64,000 nucleotides of DNA, from contig NC_059501.1 in the NCBI RefSeq assembly GCF_914767665.1, positions 87,456,798 through 87,520,797 on the forward strand, given 5' to 3'. Both the position numbers and the translations under genes were made by a program. The DNA comes from Harmonia axyridis. Lineage: Eukaryota; Arthropoda; Insecta; Coleoptera; Coccinellidae. The notes beneath the pieces were generated by a model. The model saw nothing but the letters and a program-made list of their open reading frames with translations, searched no databases and was not told the DNA's origin. Below, piece by piece: positions 33,261 to 44,186 of the stretch (the stretch's first letter is position 1; every line of letters starts with the position of its first letter).

Positions 33261-34283
33261 CCAGAAATAAAATCCTCAACTCTAGGTTTTTCAGAATATC
33301 GTGAGGAGAAATGCAGAATTTGATAGGATCAGTATTCCTTGTAATTCTAAATGAGGTGGAAAAATTACTAACACCTGAACAATTCTATGAATCACCACCA
33401 GAATCTGTCGCATTTCCTTGTTTAAAAAAAACGCATGTAACTGAATCACAATATGTTAATCCTGATGAATGAGTGAAATAACTCATTGATTCAAACGCAA
33501 GAATTTTTTTCGAACAGGTAAGCTTAGAAAATGAGTAATTACACAACAATACCAGTAATTATTTATAGCGGTCTGTACAGCCTTGAAACACCTCTGTTGT
33601 CTTTTCATATTCCTTATTCAAAACGTTCCTCATATACACAATATTTTGGACCTTATACTGTCTGAATAGTAGAAATACGATAGGACTATATTTAGAGAAA
33701 AAAATACTCGCTTCTTGAATATTCATTCATTGAAAACTAGCAAATACAAGCGGCAACATCACCTTACATGATTTACATATAAGCAATTAATTTAATTAAG
33801 AATTTACGTTTCATTATGTCTAAAACTTCTGATACAATTTATGTGGAGATAGATGTGTCCCCTATGAATAACTGATATGAATTTTATGTATTACGTTCAC
33901 ATTGTTGGGTTATTGAAATTGCAGTTTGTTTTGTGCCTGAATGGTTTTGTTGTCAGCTGATCTTTTGTTTGTTTATTTTATTTCGGGACGATGATCAAGA
34001 AATTGATTTTTTTGTAACTACCATAAATAATGCAAATAATCTGGATTCAAGACTTCCTTATTTTTCACTTATTTGTGAAAAATAACATAGTAGTCGAAAA
34101 AAGAGGAAATGACCTTGATAGTGTACTAGATTTGTACCTATTCAAAACTTTTAATTGTATGAAACTTTTGTGATAGTTTCAATGTATAGGGACAAAAATA
34201 TTGAAATATTAATTGAGATTTTCAATTTGTTAACCGTTTACTTAATTTGTACAGTTTTAGATAATTGGAATTTTTTTAGTTGG

Positions 34284-34916
34284 ATACAGGGTGTAGTTAT
34301 ATGAATAGTTGCGAAAAAATTCATAGGCAATTCCTTGTCAAAAAATAGGTCATAAAGATTTTTTCTTCGAGCCCCACTCTGCTTAGTTGCAGCCCCCTAA
34401 AGATGGCGCTCGAAAAGTAATTTACAATTTGTGAAAAGTTTATAATTGTTTGTTTTTGTTGCAGTTATTTTGTATTTGTATCAGTTCTCAATGAAAATAT
34501 CGTTTTTACATCCGCTTATTTGATAAATTTAAGTTCGAAAATAATTCCAGCCTACACAACCCAGGCGTATTATCTGTTGATTATATTTTTTTCTCAAAAA
34601 CCACGAATTTTAACAAAAAATTACAAGAGATCTCATTTGTTAATTATTAATCATTCTATCTAAAATGATTTTCTTATTGTATAATATAAACAAAGACAAA
34701 GTTATTGGGGAGTGGCTTTTAATACCCCTTGATCGAATCATAGAGGAACACCACCGAATTTTTTTGAATGACTTTTCGGGTGCCATCTTTAGGGGGCTGT
34801 AATTAGACAGGGGGACCTCAAAAAAAAAAGTTTATATGAAAGAACCACCCTATTTTTTGACAAGGAATCACCCCCTAAATTTTTTCGCAAATATTCATAT
34901 ACATCTACTATATCAT
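34284..34916. mobile_element. Fold-back MITE with acagggtg end
   Basis: The left arm (34287-34425) and right arm (34770-34914) are imperfect inverted copies of about 140 bp, sharing tatgaata-ttgcgaaaaaat, attccttgtcaaaaaatag and cagccccctaaagatggc. The spacer of about 350 bp is AT-rich and noncoding. Left terminus atacagggtg. Inserted in the phase-1 Dll intron. Confidence 0.8.
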
Positions 34917-35204
34917 AAAAAAATATATTGTGCAGGTTCTGGCACAATGTTGCCATAATTTCAGTAATTATTCTAAATGTTGTTTGTACTCGAAGAGAAT
35001 GGCTCAAACCTCTATCTAGCTTGCAGACTTATCCTGCCGGTATAGATTGTCAAATTGAATAATGGCAGCATTAAAAAGAAAAATGCTTTTCCTGCATTTC
35101 ACAACACTGCCAAGCATTCACCAGACTTAGCCCAGTCGACCAATTTAACTTGATTTAGCATTTTGTCGTCTCTCAATGAGAGCGCACACATCACAGTCTC
35201 TTAC

Positions 35205-35379
35205 CTTGCATCATTCCCTGGCCCTGAGGGCCCGGACTGGACGATGGCAGGTTGGCATTAGAGCCAAGTAGGCCCGCGTGCCCCCCCGGCGTTCCATTGT
35301 TGTTGGTACCCCCGGGTACCTGGGCCGCTTTCATCATTTTCTTGTATTTGCTCCGCCGGTTCTGGAACCATATTTTAAC
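35205..35379 (-). CDS. Dll: Distal-less homeodomain 3' exon
   Basis: A 175-nt exon. Acceptor ttgttacag ends at 35380; donor CAAG|GTAAGA follows 35205. It begins in phase 0 with VKIWFQNRRSKYKKMM, homeodomain residues 45-60 (recognition helix with Gln50 and Asn51), then KAAQVPGGTNNNGTPGG and a Gly/Ser/Pro linker ending MMQ-G. The KYKKMMKAAQ tail is characteristic of Dll/Dlx rather than other ANTP-class proteins. An intron between residues 44 and 45 is the known Dll/Dlx position. Dll is a nuclear DNA-binding regulator of limb and appendage development. Residues 1-44 must come from an exon further right. Confidence 0.97.
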
Positions 35380-36489
35380 CTGTAACAACCGGAGAAGAAC
35401 ATTAGAGTGGACGTTAATGCATGTTGTCTAATTGTTATTTAACTAACGACTGTTAGGTTAGTGGGAGATGGTCGGAAACGTAAGCAGGAACCTGTAATCT
35501 ACCCTTCAATACCGCGTACTGGAGCTGATGTATTGGTTTTCCGGTTTTGTACCGCAGTTCCTGGAGATGTTAATTTCATATACCTTTTTTTTTGTATTAT
35601 TCTCTTTTGAATAACAAAAATTATCTTCATTTACATGTATAATAATAAGTCGATAATCTATGCAACTGTAATGCAAATGATTTGATTTTTAATTAATATA
35701 AGAAGATATTTTACTGAAACCTTGTGGGTTCAAACAGTTCATCGAAGAAATGCCAAGATGCAAGAAATATTTCAGGAGATATAATATATAGCAAGAATAA
35801 TTATTAAAAGTGTAAAAATTTAACTTTCCAAAGAAAGATTTAGTATCTTTATATGCTTCTCTTCTTGCTGCAGAATATCCTCAATTGTTTAACCTGCAGA
35901 TTCCCCCTTGCAAATATTGTGGCACGTGAACTTAGAATGCAGTAGTTTCACGACTTTAGGTATATACTATGCCGATAATTTTCTTGAGTTTCAAATAACG
36001 ACTGTTGAAAAACCACAAGAATGTGGATAACTTTGATATCGAAACTCATTTGCGGTTAGCAATTTAATGCTAGATTTTTAATGGAAAATATAATACAAAG
36101 GTTATAACATCAATCGATACCGTTCTGAATTATGATAGACTATTGTATGCCAGTGTCTGGTCTTCATGAAGATTTTTTAGTGTAGAAAACAATCGAGATG
36201 TTTCGAAAAATATCATAATATCTGGAACTATTAAAGAATTGAAAGGAATATTTCAAATTCCATGAAAAACACGACATATTCAAGATAATTTTCTTTATTG
36301 TAATTTTCTATACCAATCTTTTCTCTATTTAAGGTTTCAGAAGTTCACATTTGTTATACTACTACCTCAACGAAAATTTCCCTTTTTTGCATTACTTTCT
36401 AAATATACCCTATACTATACGCCATTTTTAGTCGTCAGTTACCAGTCCTAAATTATTTCACTATAATATTCGATAGAGGATTCACAAAT
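35380..36489. other. Start of the upstream Dll intron, nothing recognised
   Basis: AT-rich DNA. No homeodomain first half was found here or, by reading, anywhere up to 64000. Confidence 0.5.
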
Positions 36490-36790
36490 ATTTCCATTAA
36501 TATACCTACAATAGTCTTTGAGTAGAATGGCTTGAATGTAACAATATTATATGGGTATCTACAAACTTGGTTGTAAGAATACAGTACCCTATATACAGCC
36601 TAAAAATGTAGTTAAGATCCTCAAAAATCTAAAAAAAAAAAATCAATTTTCATTCAAATGCCTTTAGCAGTCTTTGGGTGAAATGGCTCTAACATGTCCA
36701 AGATATAAGGGTACCCATTTGGTTGTGAGGGTACTGTACCCTATACACACCTTAAAAATGTAGCTAGGATCATGAAAAATCAAATCGATT
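36490..36790. repeat. Two tandem copies of a 150-bp unit
   Basis: Both units share cagtctttg-gt-aatggct, gggta-c-atttggttgt, agta-ccctata-acagcc-taaaaatgtag and aaaaatc. The second starts about 151 bp after the first. No coding potential. Confidence 0.75.
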
Positions 36791-37009
36791 TAATTCTAGG
36801 CCACTTATTGATCAGCCTGAACAACCAACCATCGCCGACATATACAGGGTGTCGCCATGTAAATTTTAATGAACCCGTTGAGGAATGCGAGAGACGTTCT
36901 CTGCGAGAATCGGACTTGTCGTCGATGAGGAATGAATTATTTACGGTTGATTCGCAGCGTCTTTGGCTACGGTATAAGTACGTTATTAAAACAGTAGTTT
37001 AAATAATTC

Positions 37010-38230
37010 CCACATTACAGACGTCTTAGACCTGTACGCGCCGTAAAGGGAGCCGCCGATCTGATTATTTCGACCCGTTTTTGATCGGGTATCGCCGCGT
37101 TGCCAAGTCTCGCGATTCTTCGGTAGTTACAAGAAAAAATTGGATCTATTCGAATCCGTTTCACTTTTTTTGACCCAGAACTCTCATATACGATTTCATC
37201 TAATCAAGTCACGTGAAACAAAATCATTACGACTGTGAGCATTTGAGATCGCGTTGTCTCATCAACTGGTCGTATCGAATTTCTCGAAAGTTGTACGAGT
37301 CGACCTTTGTCGAAGATATCGATGTTCAGAAGCTTGGTTACTCTCTCTACCAAAAATTTTATCGTTGTATTTTATCGAAAAGGTTCACTGAGATGTAAAG
37401 ATTCGATTCGTTTGCTACGAGTGGAATAGTCATTTGATTGTCCTATTTATTGACATCCTCATAGATTAGAGCTTGCCGAAAAGCCTATATGTCTGTCATT
37501 ATATATTTTCACACATAAATATCTTGTTTTTGCTGAAAACCAGTCGATAAAAACTTCCCACGATATTTCCCCAAATCCCGAGAAAAAATCGTAGAATCGG
37601 CAACCTGCCGGGGATGCGAAATCCACGCGTAGAAGAGATTCCCAGGGAGCTCTAATTGAAGGAGAACATCTAATTGAATGCCATTTACAGGAACCGAGTT
37701 GACATGCATTAAACATAATAGATTCTATCATTATTATGCGTAATTGACATTATCTGGGAAACATTTCAGCTTTGCACATAATTCATAAATGCCGCCGCTC
37801 CGTCAAAGACAGGTGACGTCCACCTAGAGAGGCGGTAATGGTGGCAGATGTCCCTCCAGACGTCAATCGAATGAAGGTCGCGGATGTTCACACGGGCCGC
37901 AAGTTTTCTCCATCACTTCCAAGAAAACGCTTTAATCGCCGACTATTGCGAAAATTTCGAGCCAATCGACCTACCGGATCAATTGAACTACTACCGTATT
38001 GAATTGACCTACTGACACCTTTGACCTACTGGTAGTTCAAATAAACAACAGTATCAAAAGATCTAGTTTCGTCCGTTGATTCAAAGTTGCAGTCGGTAGA
38101 TAGAAAAACAGATAACATCACACCTTGTGTAGTTAACATCAGTAATTCTGCGTTTTCGAGTTTATTACCTGATCAAAGGCAAATATAATTCGCGCGATGA
38201 TTGATTCGAAATAAATTGCTCACTTCTGAT
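37010..38230. promoter_or_regulatory. Candidate conserved noncoding region in upstream Dll intron
   Basis: GC-richer segments at 37020-37130 (gcgccgtaaagggagccgcc, gaccc-gtttttgat-cgggtatc) and 37780-37990 (gccgccgctccgtc, cacgggccgcaag) with balanced composition between. CGGATGTTCACACGG at 37881-37895 recurs at 41151-41165. Enhancer function is inferred from position in a Dll intron. Confidence 0.3.
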
Positions 38231-38519
38231 GGCAGCACTCGCAGTCATTACAACAATAATTGTGAAATTAAGAGTGTGAAGCGTAACTGCTTCTCTAATC
38301 CGTTACTATATCTTCGTGAAGAGCGGATAGAGCGGCTTCAATAAGAGTTGTGCGCTAGGTAAACGTGCCAGCAGGAACCTGGAGGTTTCCCAACAGTCTA
38401 TTTGCAGGTAACACGTCACTCAACTCTGCGCACTACTCAAAATTCATTTCTGAAATAATTTAAATACATTTGTAAAAATTATATGAGGACTAAAGTAGGA
38501 ATTTATTGAGCACCAACCG

Positions 38520-39240
38520 TCACAATAGAAGGGTACTCACATGTACCCTAAGTACTTCATTTTCATAGTAACAACCGATAAAATAAAGGGGTGTACCTAC
38601 TCACATGCACCCTAAGTACTACTTAGTACAAATGTAAAAAGAAAAGGATACACGTACCCTAAGTACTTCGTACTACTACATTTTTTAAGATTAAGTAGCA
38701 AGAAAATAAACGGTGTTCACGTGTAACCTTAGTAAAGTACTTAGTCCCACTAAATTATTAGACTAGCAACAGTCGAGGTACTCACTTACTTAGGGTACTT
38801 ACACTTACCCCAAGTATTTCGTAATACTAAATTCTTAGAGTGGATAACGCCAAAAAACGGTACCTTCCAACCACTAAATTATAAAACTAACTATAGTACC
38901 CTGAGTACTTCGCAACATTAAATTATTACACTAATAACAGTCGAAATAAAAGCCTACTCATAAATACTCAAAGTCTTACTAAATGGTTTAGACTAGGGAA
39001 CGTCAAAATAATCTATGTTTTCGCGTACCGTAAGTACTTCCTATTACTAAATTATCACACTAGCAATAGTCAGAATAAAACAGTACTCTCACGTACCCTA
39101 AGTACTTCGTTCTTGCAAATTTTTAGAGAAGCAACTGCCAAAATAAAGCGGTACTCTCACGTACCTACCCTAAGTACTTCGTACTTTCAAATTTTCCGAG
39201 AAACAAAAGCCAAAATAAGAGGGTACGTACCCTAAGTACG
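38520..39240. repeat. Diverged tandem array with GTACCCTAAGTACTT core
   Basis: About 11 units of 60-70 bp. The core CACGTACCCTAAGTACTTCG recurs near 38540, 38605, 38655, 38720, 38805, 38895, 39022, 39088, 39160 and 39220. Units also share a spacer like aaattattaga-tagcaacagtcaaaataaa. AAGTACTT is itself palindromic. The array lies in the upstream Dll intron and has no ORF. Confidence 0.85.
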
Positions 39241-39800
39241 TGACCAAGTAGAATTCAAGTCGAGTACCACCGTTCTCTGGTCGTACCTTAAAGTAGATCT
39301 CCGGTCTAACACGTTGACATTTCGAGCGAGCTTCTTCCTAGTTACGCGTTCTACTTTTTGCTCTCGCCTACATACACGAAATTTTGCAACCATGATCAGA
39401 CGAAAAAAGATCGTTTGAGGCTGCAGCCAGAGACATCAATTAAAAAGCGATCTAGGGTACGACTGCCGTTCTCCGAGCTTGGAATAGGTTGGCTGCCATC
39501 GTTACGAAAACCGACGCCGCGTGAATTTTTTTTTTCCTTTCGTCGATTCTGGCGATCCCAGTGAGCCGAGGTTCAATGAGTTTTACGAGGCTGCTGTCTC
39601 GATGGAGTTATGTAAGTTCAAGAGAGAGATGAAGGTCTCGGAGCTGTATCAGTTGATGAAATGTGTCTTCCACGTATATAAATTACATATATTTATAAGA
39701 TCTTACACTTATGAGTCGAATAGAGGTTATCACTTCTATCAAACGCTCAATTTTAGAGCTACAGGGTTGGAGTTTGGCATTTTTCTTTTTTTGTTCTCAT
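39241..39800. other. Intronic DNA without recognised feature
   Basis: Moderately GC-rich to 39620, then AT-rich. Short open frames at 39358 and 39521 overlap in different phases and resemble no family. Confidence 0.35.
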
Positions 39801-40724
39801 ATAGGCTGTTTTTTTCGAGGTATATAACTTGGCATTTCTGTTCAAGATGACGACCGATTTAACAGCTGTCAAGTGATTTATTCTCAGTTTGGTTTGGCAA
39901 TTCATCATGAATAGACTCACGCCTGAACAACGCTTCCAAATAGTGCAATTTTATTTCGAAAATAATGGTTCTGTGCGGAATACGTATCGCGCACTACGTC
40001 CATTAGCGATGAAGCGCACTTCTGATTGAATGGCTACGTCAACAAACAAAACTGCCGCATTTGGAGTGAAGCTAATTCTCAAGTGTATGTCGAAACACCG
40101 TTACATCCAGAAAAACTGACTGTTTGGTGCGCTTTATCGGCTGGTGGAATCATTGGTCCGTACTTCTTCAAAAACGATGATAGCCAGAACGTTACAGTCA
40201 ATGGTGATCGGTATAGAGCCATGATTACTAACTTTTTCATGCCTGAATTGAACAACCATGATGTCCAGGAGCTGTGGTTCCAACAAGACGGTGCAAACAT
40301 GTCACACAGCTCGTGCCACAATCGATTTATTGAAAGACACGTTTGGTGACCGCCTAATTTCACGTTTTGGACCTGTGAATTGGCCTCCAAGATCTTGTGA
40401 TTTAACACCGCTAGACTACTTTCTGAGGTGCTATGTAAAGTCATTGGTCTATGCGGATAAGCCACAAACCCTTGACCATTTGGAAGACAACATTCGCCGT
40501 GTTATTGCCGATATACAGCCACAAATGTTGGAAAAAGTCATCGAAAATTGGACGTCCAGATTGGACTACATCCGAGCCAGCCGTGGCGGTCATATGCCAG
40601 AAATCATATCTTAAATGTAATGCCACAAGATTATCTTGCGGATAAATAAAATTCTTGTCAATCGAATAATCCATCGTTGTTTTATTGCAATCTAAAGTTC
40701 TATAGGTCTAAAAAAAACACCCTT
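39801..40724 (+). mobile_element. Tc1/mariner-like family 1, copy F
   Basis: Left end ggctgtttttttcgagg, right end aaaaaaacaccctt. The start codon of the N-terminal remnant is at 39908. The shared deletion is present near 39995-40008 and is slightly larger here (gtccattagcgatgaag). A one-base insertion near 40294 (ggtgcaaacatgtcac) splits the catalytic frame within the second Asp motif. Motif three (RSCDLTPLDYF) is intact. Dead copy. Confidence 0.9.
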
Positions 40725-41520
40725 TAGCATCTGCATTTCTCAAAATATTCGGTTACAATTAGGCAACGATATTTCACCCAAAGATTTACATCAAATGACA
40801 TGTCACTTGCCAGTGAAAATCTACAGGGTGTCCCATTTCCTGTTTTGTTGTACCATTGCTATTTTGACCGATTATTTCGTTTTTCTTGCAATTTCTGGCA
40901 CCAGCTGCACCTGTGGGAACCTTCTCCGGAAAAAACAGTCCGTTTCCAAGAAGTATCACGCTGTCACAGTCGTTGCATACGTCCTAGAATTCGACAAACG
41001 CGAATTCAACGGGACCTGGTTCTGCAACGCCGCGTTCTACCTGTTTATCTAGTATTAGAGGAGAACCGGCAGAAGAAGACACAACGAATTTTCGTTGGGG
41101 CCCTAGGGCCCCCTTTCGTTTCCGTTTCACACATGGAGTAACACACGTCACGGATGTTCACACGGTGCATCGCGGAACCCTGGGCGCGCACGGACATGTG
41201 GGCCACTCTTGAAGACGACCGCGACGGTCTCTCTAGGAATCGGCCACTCGATGATGATGGCACTTCAACATCAGGACCTGTCAAACAGCTGTTATAGTGT
41301 TGCTTTTCGACCGTTCGTAGGTTGAAAATGATGATCGTAGTTTTTATAATATTGAGATGCTTCTGAATTGATGTAAAACCAAATGTGACTTCAAAGAAAT
41401 CCACCCAGAAAGTCACCGCATTTTGGTAACTTGTTTTTTTTTATAAACTTATCAACCATCTATATACCTATCATAAACTGAGTGAAAATTCTAGGTAACA
41501 AAATATCAAAGAAAACAAAT
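40725..41520. promoter_or_regulatory. Intronic DNA with GC-richer block 41080-41300
   Basis: A word acagggtgtcccatttcctg at 40823 resembles a MITE end; no partner was found. 41080-41300 is GC-rich (ggggccctagggcccc, tgggcgcgcacgg) and includes CGGATGTTCACACGG, shared with 37881. It may be regulatory DNA or a fragment of an unrecognised repeat. Confidence 0.25.
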
Positions 41521-41850
41521 CATATGGTCTGAACTAAAAGAGTACATAAATTCAATGAAAAAGTTCAATATATTGAAGAACTCAGTAATCATTTTCAATC
41601 AATGAACAGAAACTTTGATACAATATAAAGTTCATAATATTAATGATTTTTTTTTAATTGTATCAAGTAAAAACTTACAATGAAATGTTTATCTGATGAA
41701 AAAAGTTATTTTGTCTAGGTAGATATACCAATTTCAGAATCGTGAAATTGATGAAAAGGAGTTCATAATATCAATGAATGCGTAAAGGAATGAAATTTCA
41801 TTATATTGATAAAAATATACATTGTACCAATGAAATCGATTTGATTTTAT
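41520..41850. repeat. ATTG-rich dispersed repeat
   Basis: The longest example of the family also at 26870 and 46050. It has alternating words like aatgaacagaaactttgatacaat, aagttcataatat-aatga and atttcattatattgat on both strands, giving imperfect fold-back potential. No ORF. Confidence 0.5.
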
Positions 41851-42799
41851 TAGATAATTTTTTCTGGTTTGAAGAAATCTTATTTGTCTTCAAATGTAAA
41901 AGTTTATTTCACTTTATTTAGGTATTCTTAGTTACTCAGATTCATCTACAATGCCTAAACAATTCATTCTGCAATAATTTCAAATTTATATGCCTGATAC
42001 TAACAAGTGTCATTCAAAAGAATCAACCTAGATTGTAAGAATAGCAACTAAAAAACAAGGGTTGCGTCATTTTGAGCTACATATATTTTTATGGCGTAGA
42101 AAACAATGTACTCAAAAGTTACAAAAATCAATGTTAAACTACAATAGATAATTAAATAATTTTAAACTAAATTGCCACAAATTTCAATACAACACAATAA
42201 TTAAATCCTACAACAATTAATTAGAAATAAATGGAATTGTTTCGCCATAGTGTGGATTCATCAAGTATTTATATTTCAACTGTTCAATAACACAATAAAA
42301 ATTGCAACTAGTCTTACGTAGATACATTGTATGTAGTTAAAAAAAGTACAAAAAGAAAAAATAATAGTTACACTAGGTGTTTTCTGCCTGGGATTCCCAA
42401 ACTTGAAGATATCAAGTTAGATTTTATCTTCACAATCTGAATTTTTATTCAGATATACTGAGCGATATTTTTAGATGTACTCTGCTTCGGTTTCAATTGA
42501 ATTTAATGGTTATTCTACGAAATATTGACAAAAACATAACAAATTTTTTGAACATTTGTATCTTCCCCAAGCATTTCAAGCCTTATTATCCCAACCAATT
42601 GGAGGGAACGAAATCACAACCCAAGCATAAACAAGAGTATAATTCTAAATTTTATACGCATATCAAACACGTCTTCACTAATACAGAAAATTACGCATAA
42701 ACAGATCAACAAGCATGAATTTTCACCGAATAACTGTCTGAAATCAAATCTCCCCAAAAATTCGACAGTTGCATATGTATGAGAGATCATCAATTTTTT
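41851..42799. other. AT-rich intronic DNA, nothing recognised
   Basis: No transposon end, array or coding feature supported. An open frame at 42497-42700 has no recognisable family. Confidence 0.4.
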
Positions 42800-43190
42800 T
42801 TCACATAATAACGATAACGATCTGTAAGGAAGACGCTAATAGTGCGTCGAGAAGCGCCTCCATAACAATAATTGGCTGGATAGCAGCAGCCACTACGATT
42901 AATTGAAAGAACTGTTGATGGTGTGCGATAGTCGATTTAATGGTAATAATAACGATACAGAACAAATTACCGGACGATATGATCTCTGATCGCGTTAAAT
43001 GGCCGCCAGTACTGGCTGAAATTAAACGTTGGTATTATTTCTTCTGCAACTCTCTGTCTTGGTCCACGATCTCCTCAACTTTTCAAACGGAACAGAAATG
43101 AACGCTCTACGATGAATCGTTTTAATAGTGAGCGTGAAGTGAAATATGGAACGAAAAACGTTGGGAATTTATTAAAACATCAATCGGAAT
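42800..43190. promoter_or_regulatory. Candidate conserved block in upstream Dll intron
   Basis: Low-homopolymer DNA with aacaataattggctgg, tacgattaattgaaag, tcgatttaatggtaataataacg and ctgatcgcgttaaatggccgcc. The clustered ATTA and GATAA-like words suggest an enhancer; inference only. Confidence 0.3.
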
Positions 43191-43673
43191 GATTACACTA
43201 GGAATTTCGTAACTCCAAAACCATTAGGAGTGAAAATTAATCAGTCTATTTGGTGTGATTATACTATTAAAGTTCTACAATTTCATGATAGGTGGTTTGC
43301 TGGAATGAATTCGTTCTGAATGTTTTGGATTAATTTATCGGAATTTAAGCATTGAATTTTACAGATTCTATCGTTCAATTTTGAACAAAATATGTGTGAG
43401 TGAAAAGCTCTCACTTTTAGGTTCCATGGTTATTGTGCATAATGTCAATGAGTTTATATAATAGTTTTCTTGTTTTTTTATTTAGAATACCTCTGAATAT
43501 TCCAAAAATTGAAACTTAGAAAAATGTTGATCTGTCAGCTCTATAAATCTACCATCTTTATTAATCTATCGGTTTTGAATCTTTAGACTGAAAAAAGAAT
43601 TTGTTCATTGATTTGAAGAACGGCAATTATCAACTCAATTTCATTGATACAATGTAATTCGACACAAATAAAG

Positions 43674-43706
43674 GGTGTTTTTTTTAGAGCTATAGAACTT
43701 CAAATT
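43674..43706 (-). mobile_element. Solo end of Tc1/mariner-like family 1
   Basis: aagggtgttttttttagagc and the next bases to ttgcg match the 3' terminal inverted repeat of the family-1 copies. The sequence then diverges. It is a remnant of one end only. Confidence 0.75.
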
Positions 43707-43769
43707 GCGTATCATGTATTCTCACTTAAAAAATTGTCCATAATCAAATGAACAATTTCAATCAAAAGA

Positions 43770-44130
43770 CTCGCTTACAAAGGCAAAACACACTGAAACC
43801 GGCCCGTAAAAATTCTTCCGAGTTTGCTGGAAAAGCGTCCTGACAAAAATTCCTGGCTCGCGTAAAAAAGGCCCGAGCCGGTAGCGTACAATAAAATGCA
43901 GAAAATATTTCGCCGGTAGCCTGTTAGTCGAATAGGTCGGTCTTTTTGAAAGGACTCGAGCCTGGCTTTTTCGAATAGCTGAGCAGGTGGAGACGTCTTC
44001 TAGAGGAATGGAGCCGTTTCTTGCGCGTTACTGACCTATACGGGACGTCGAGGGTACGTTGCCCGACAGCCCGTATACAGGGCGATCACGCCGGACGAGA
44101 CACATTAAAATTTCAATTTTCATTATCGTT
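43770..44130. promoter_or_regulatory. GC-richer candidate regulatory block
   Basis: Balanced composition with aaaaggcccgagccggtagcg, gcgtacaataaaatgcag, ggaaaagcgtcctgac and gggcgatcacgccgg. It lies between two family-1 pieces. Function unknown. Confidence 0.25.
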
Positions 44131-44186
44131 TCGAATTCAATTAGTTCGTAAGTGCTACATACAGGTAACGCGATTTGTAGTTATAA

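Larger units (their letters stand above)
31006..35204 (-). other. Dll: Dll intron (phase 1)
   Basis: Donor CAAG|GTAAGA at 35204 and acceptor GCAG ending at 31006, 4,199 bp. It holds a non-LTR RNase H relic (31940-32590), a denser block (32830-33260) and a fold-back MITE (34284-34916). The stretch 31010-31700 is AT-rich with repeated ttttaattag words. 33260-34280 shows nothing recognisable. Confidence 0.9.

Noticed and set aside
39358..39850. Two overlapping open frames as a small gene
   Set aside because: Different phases, no splice pattern or domain, and the second runs into a transposon end.
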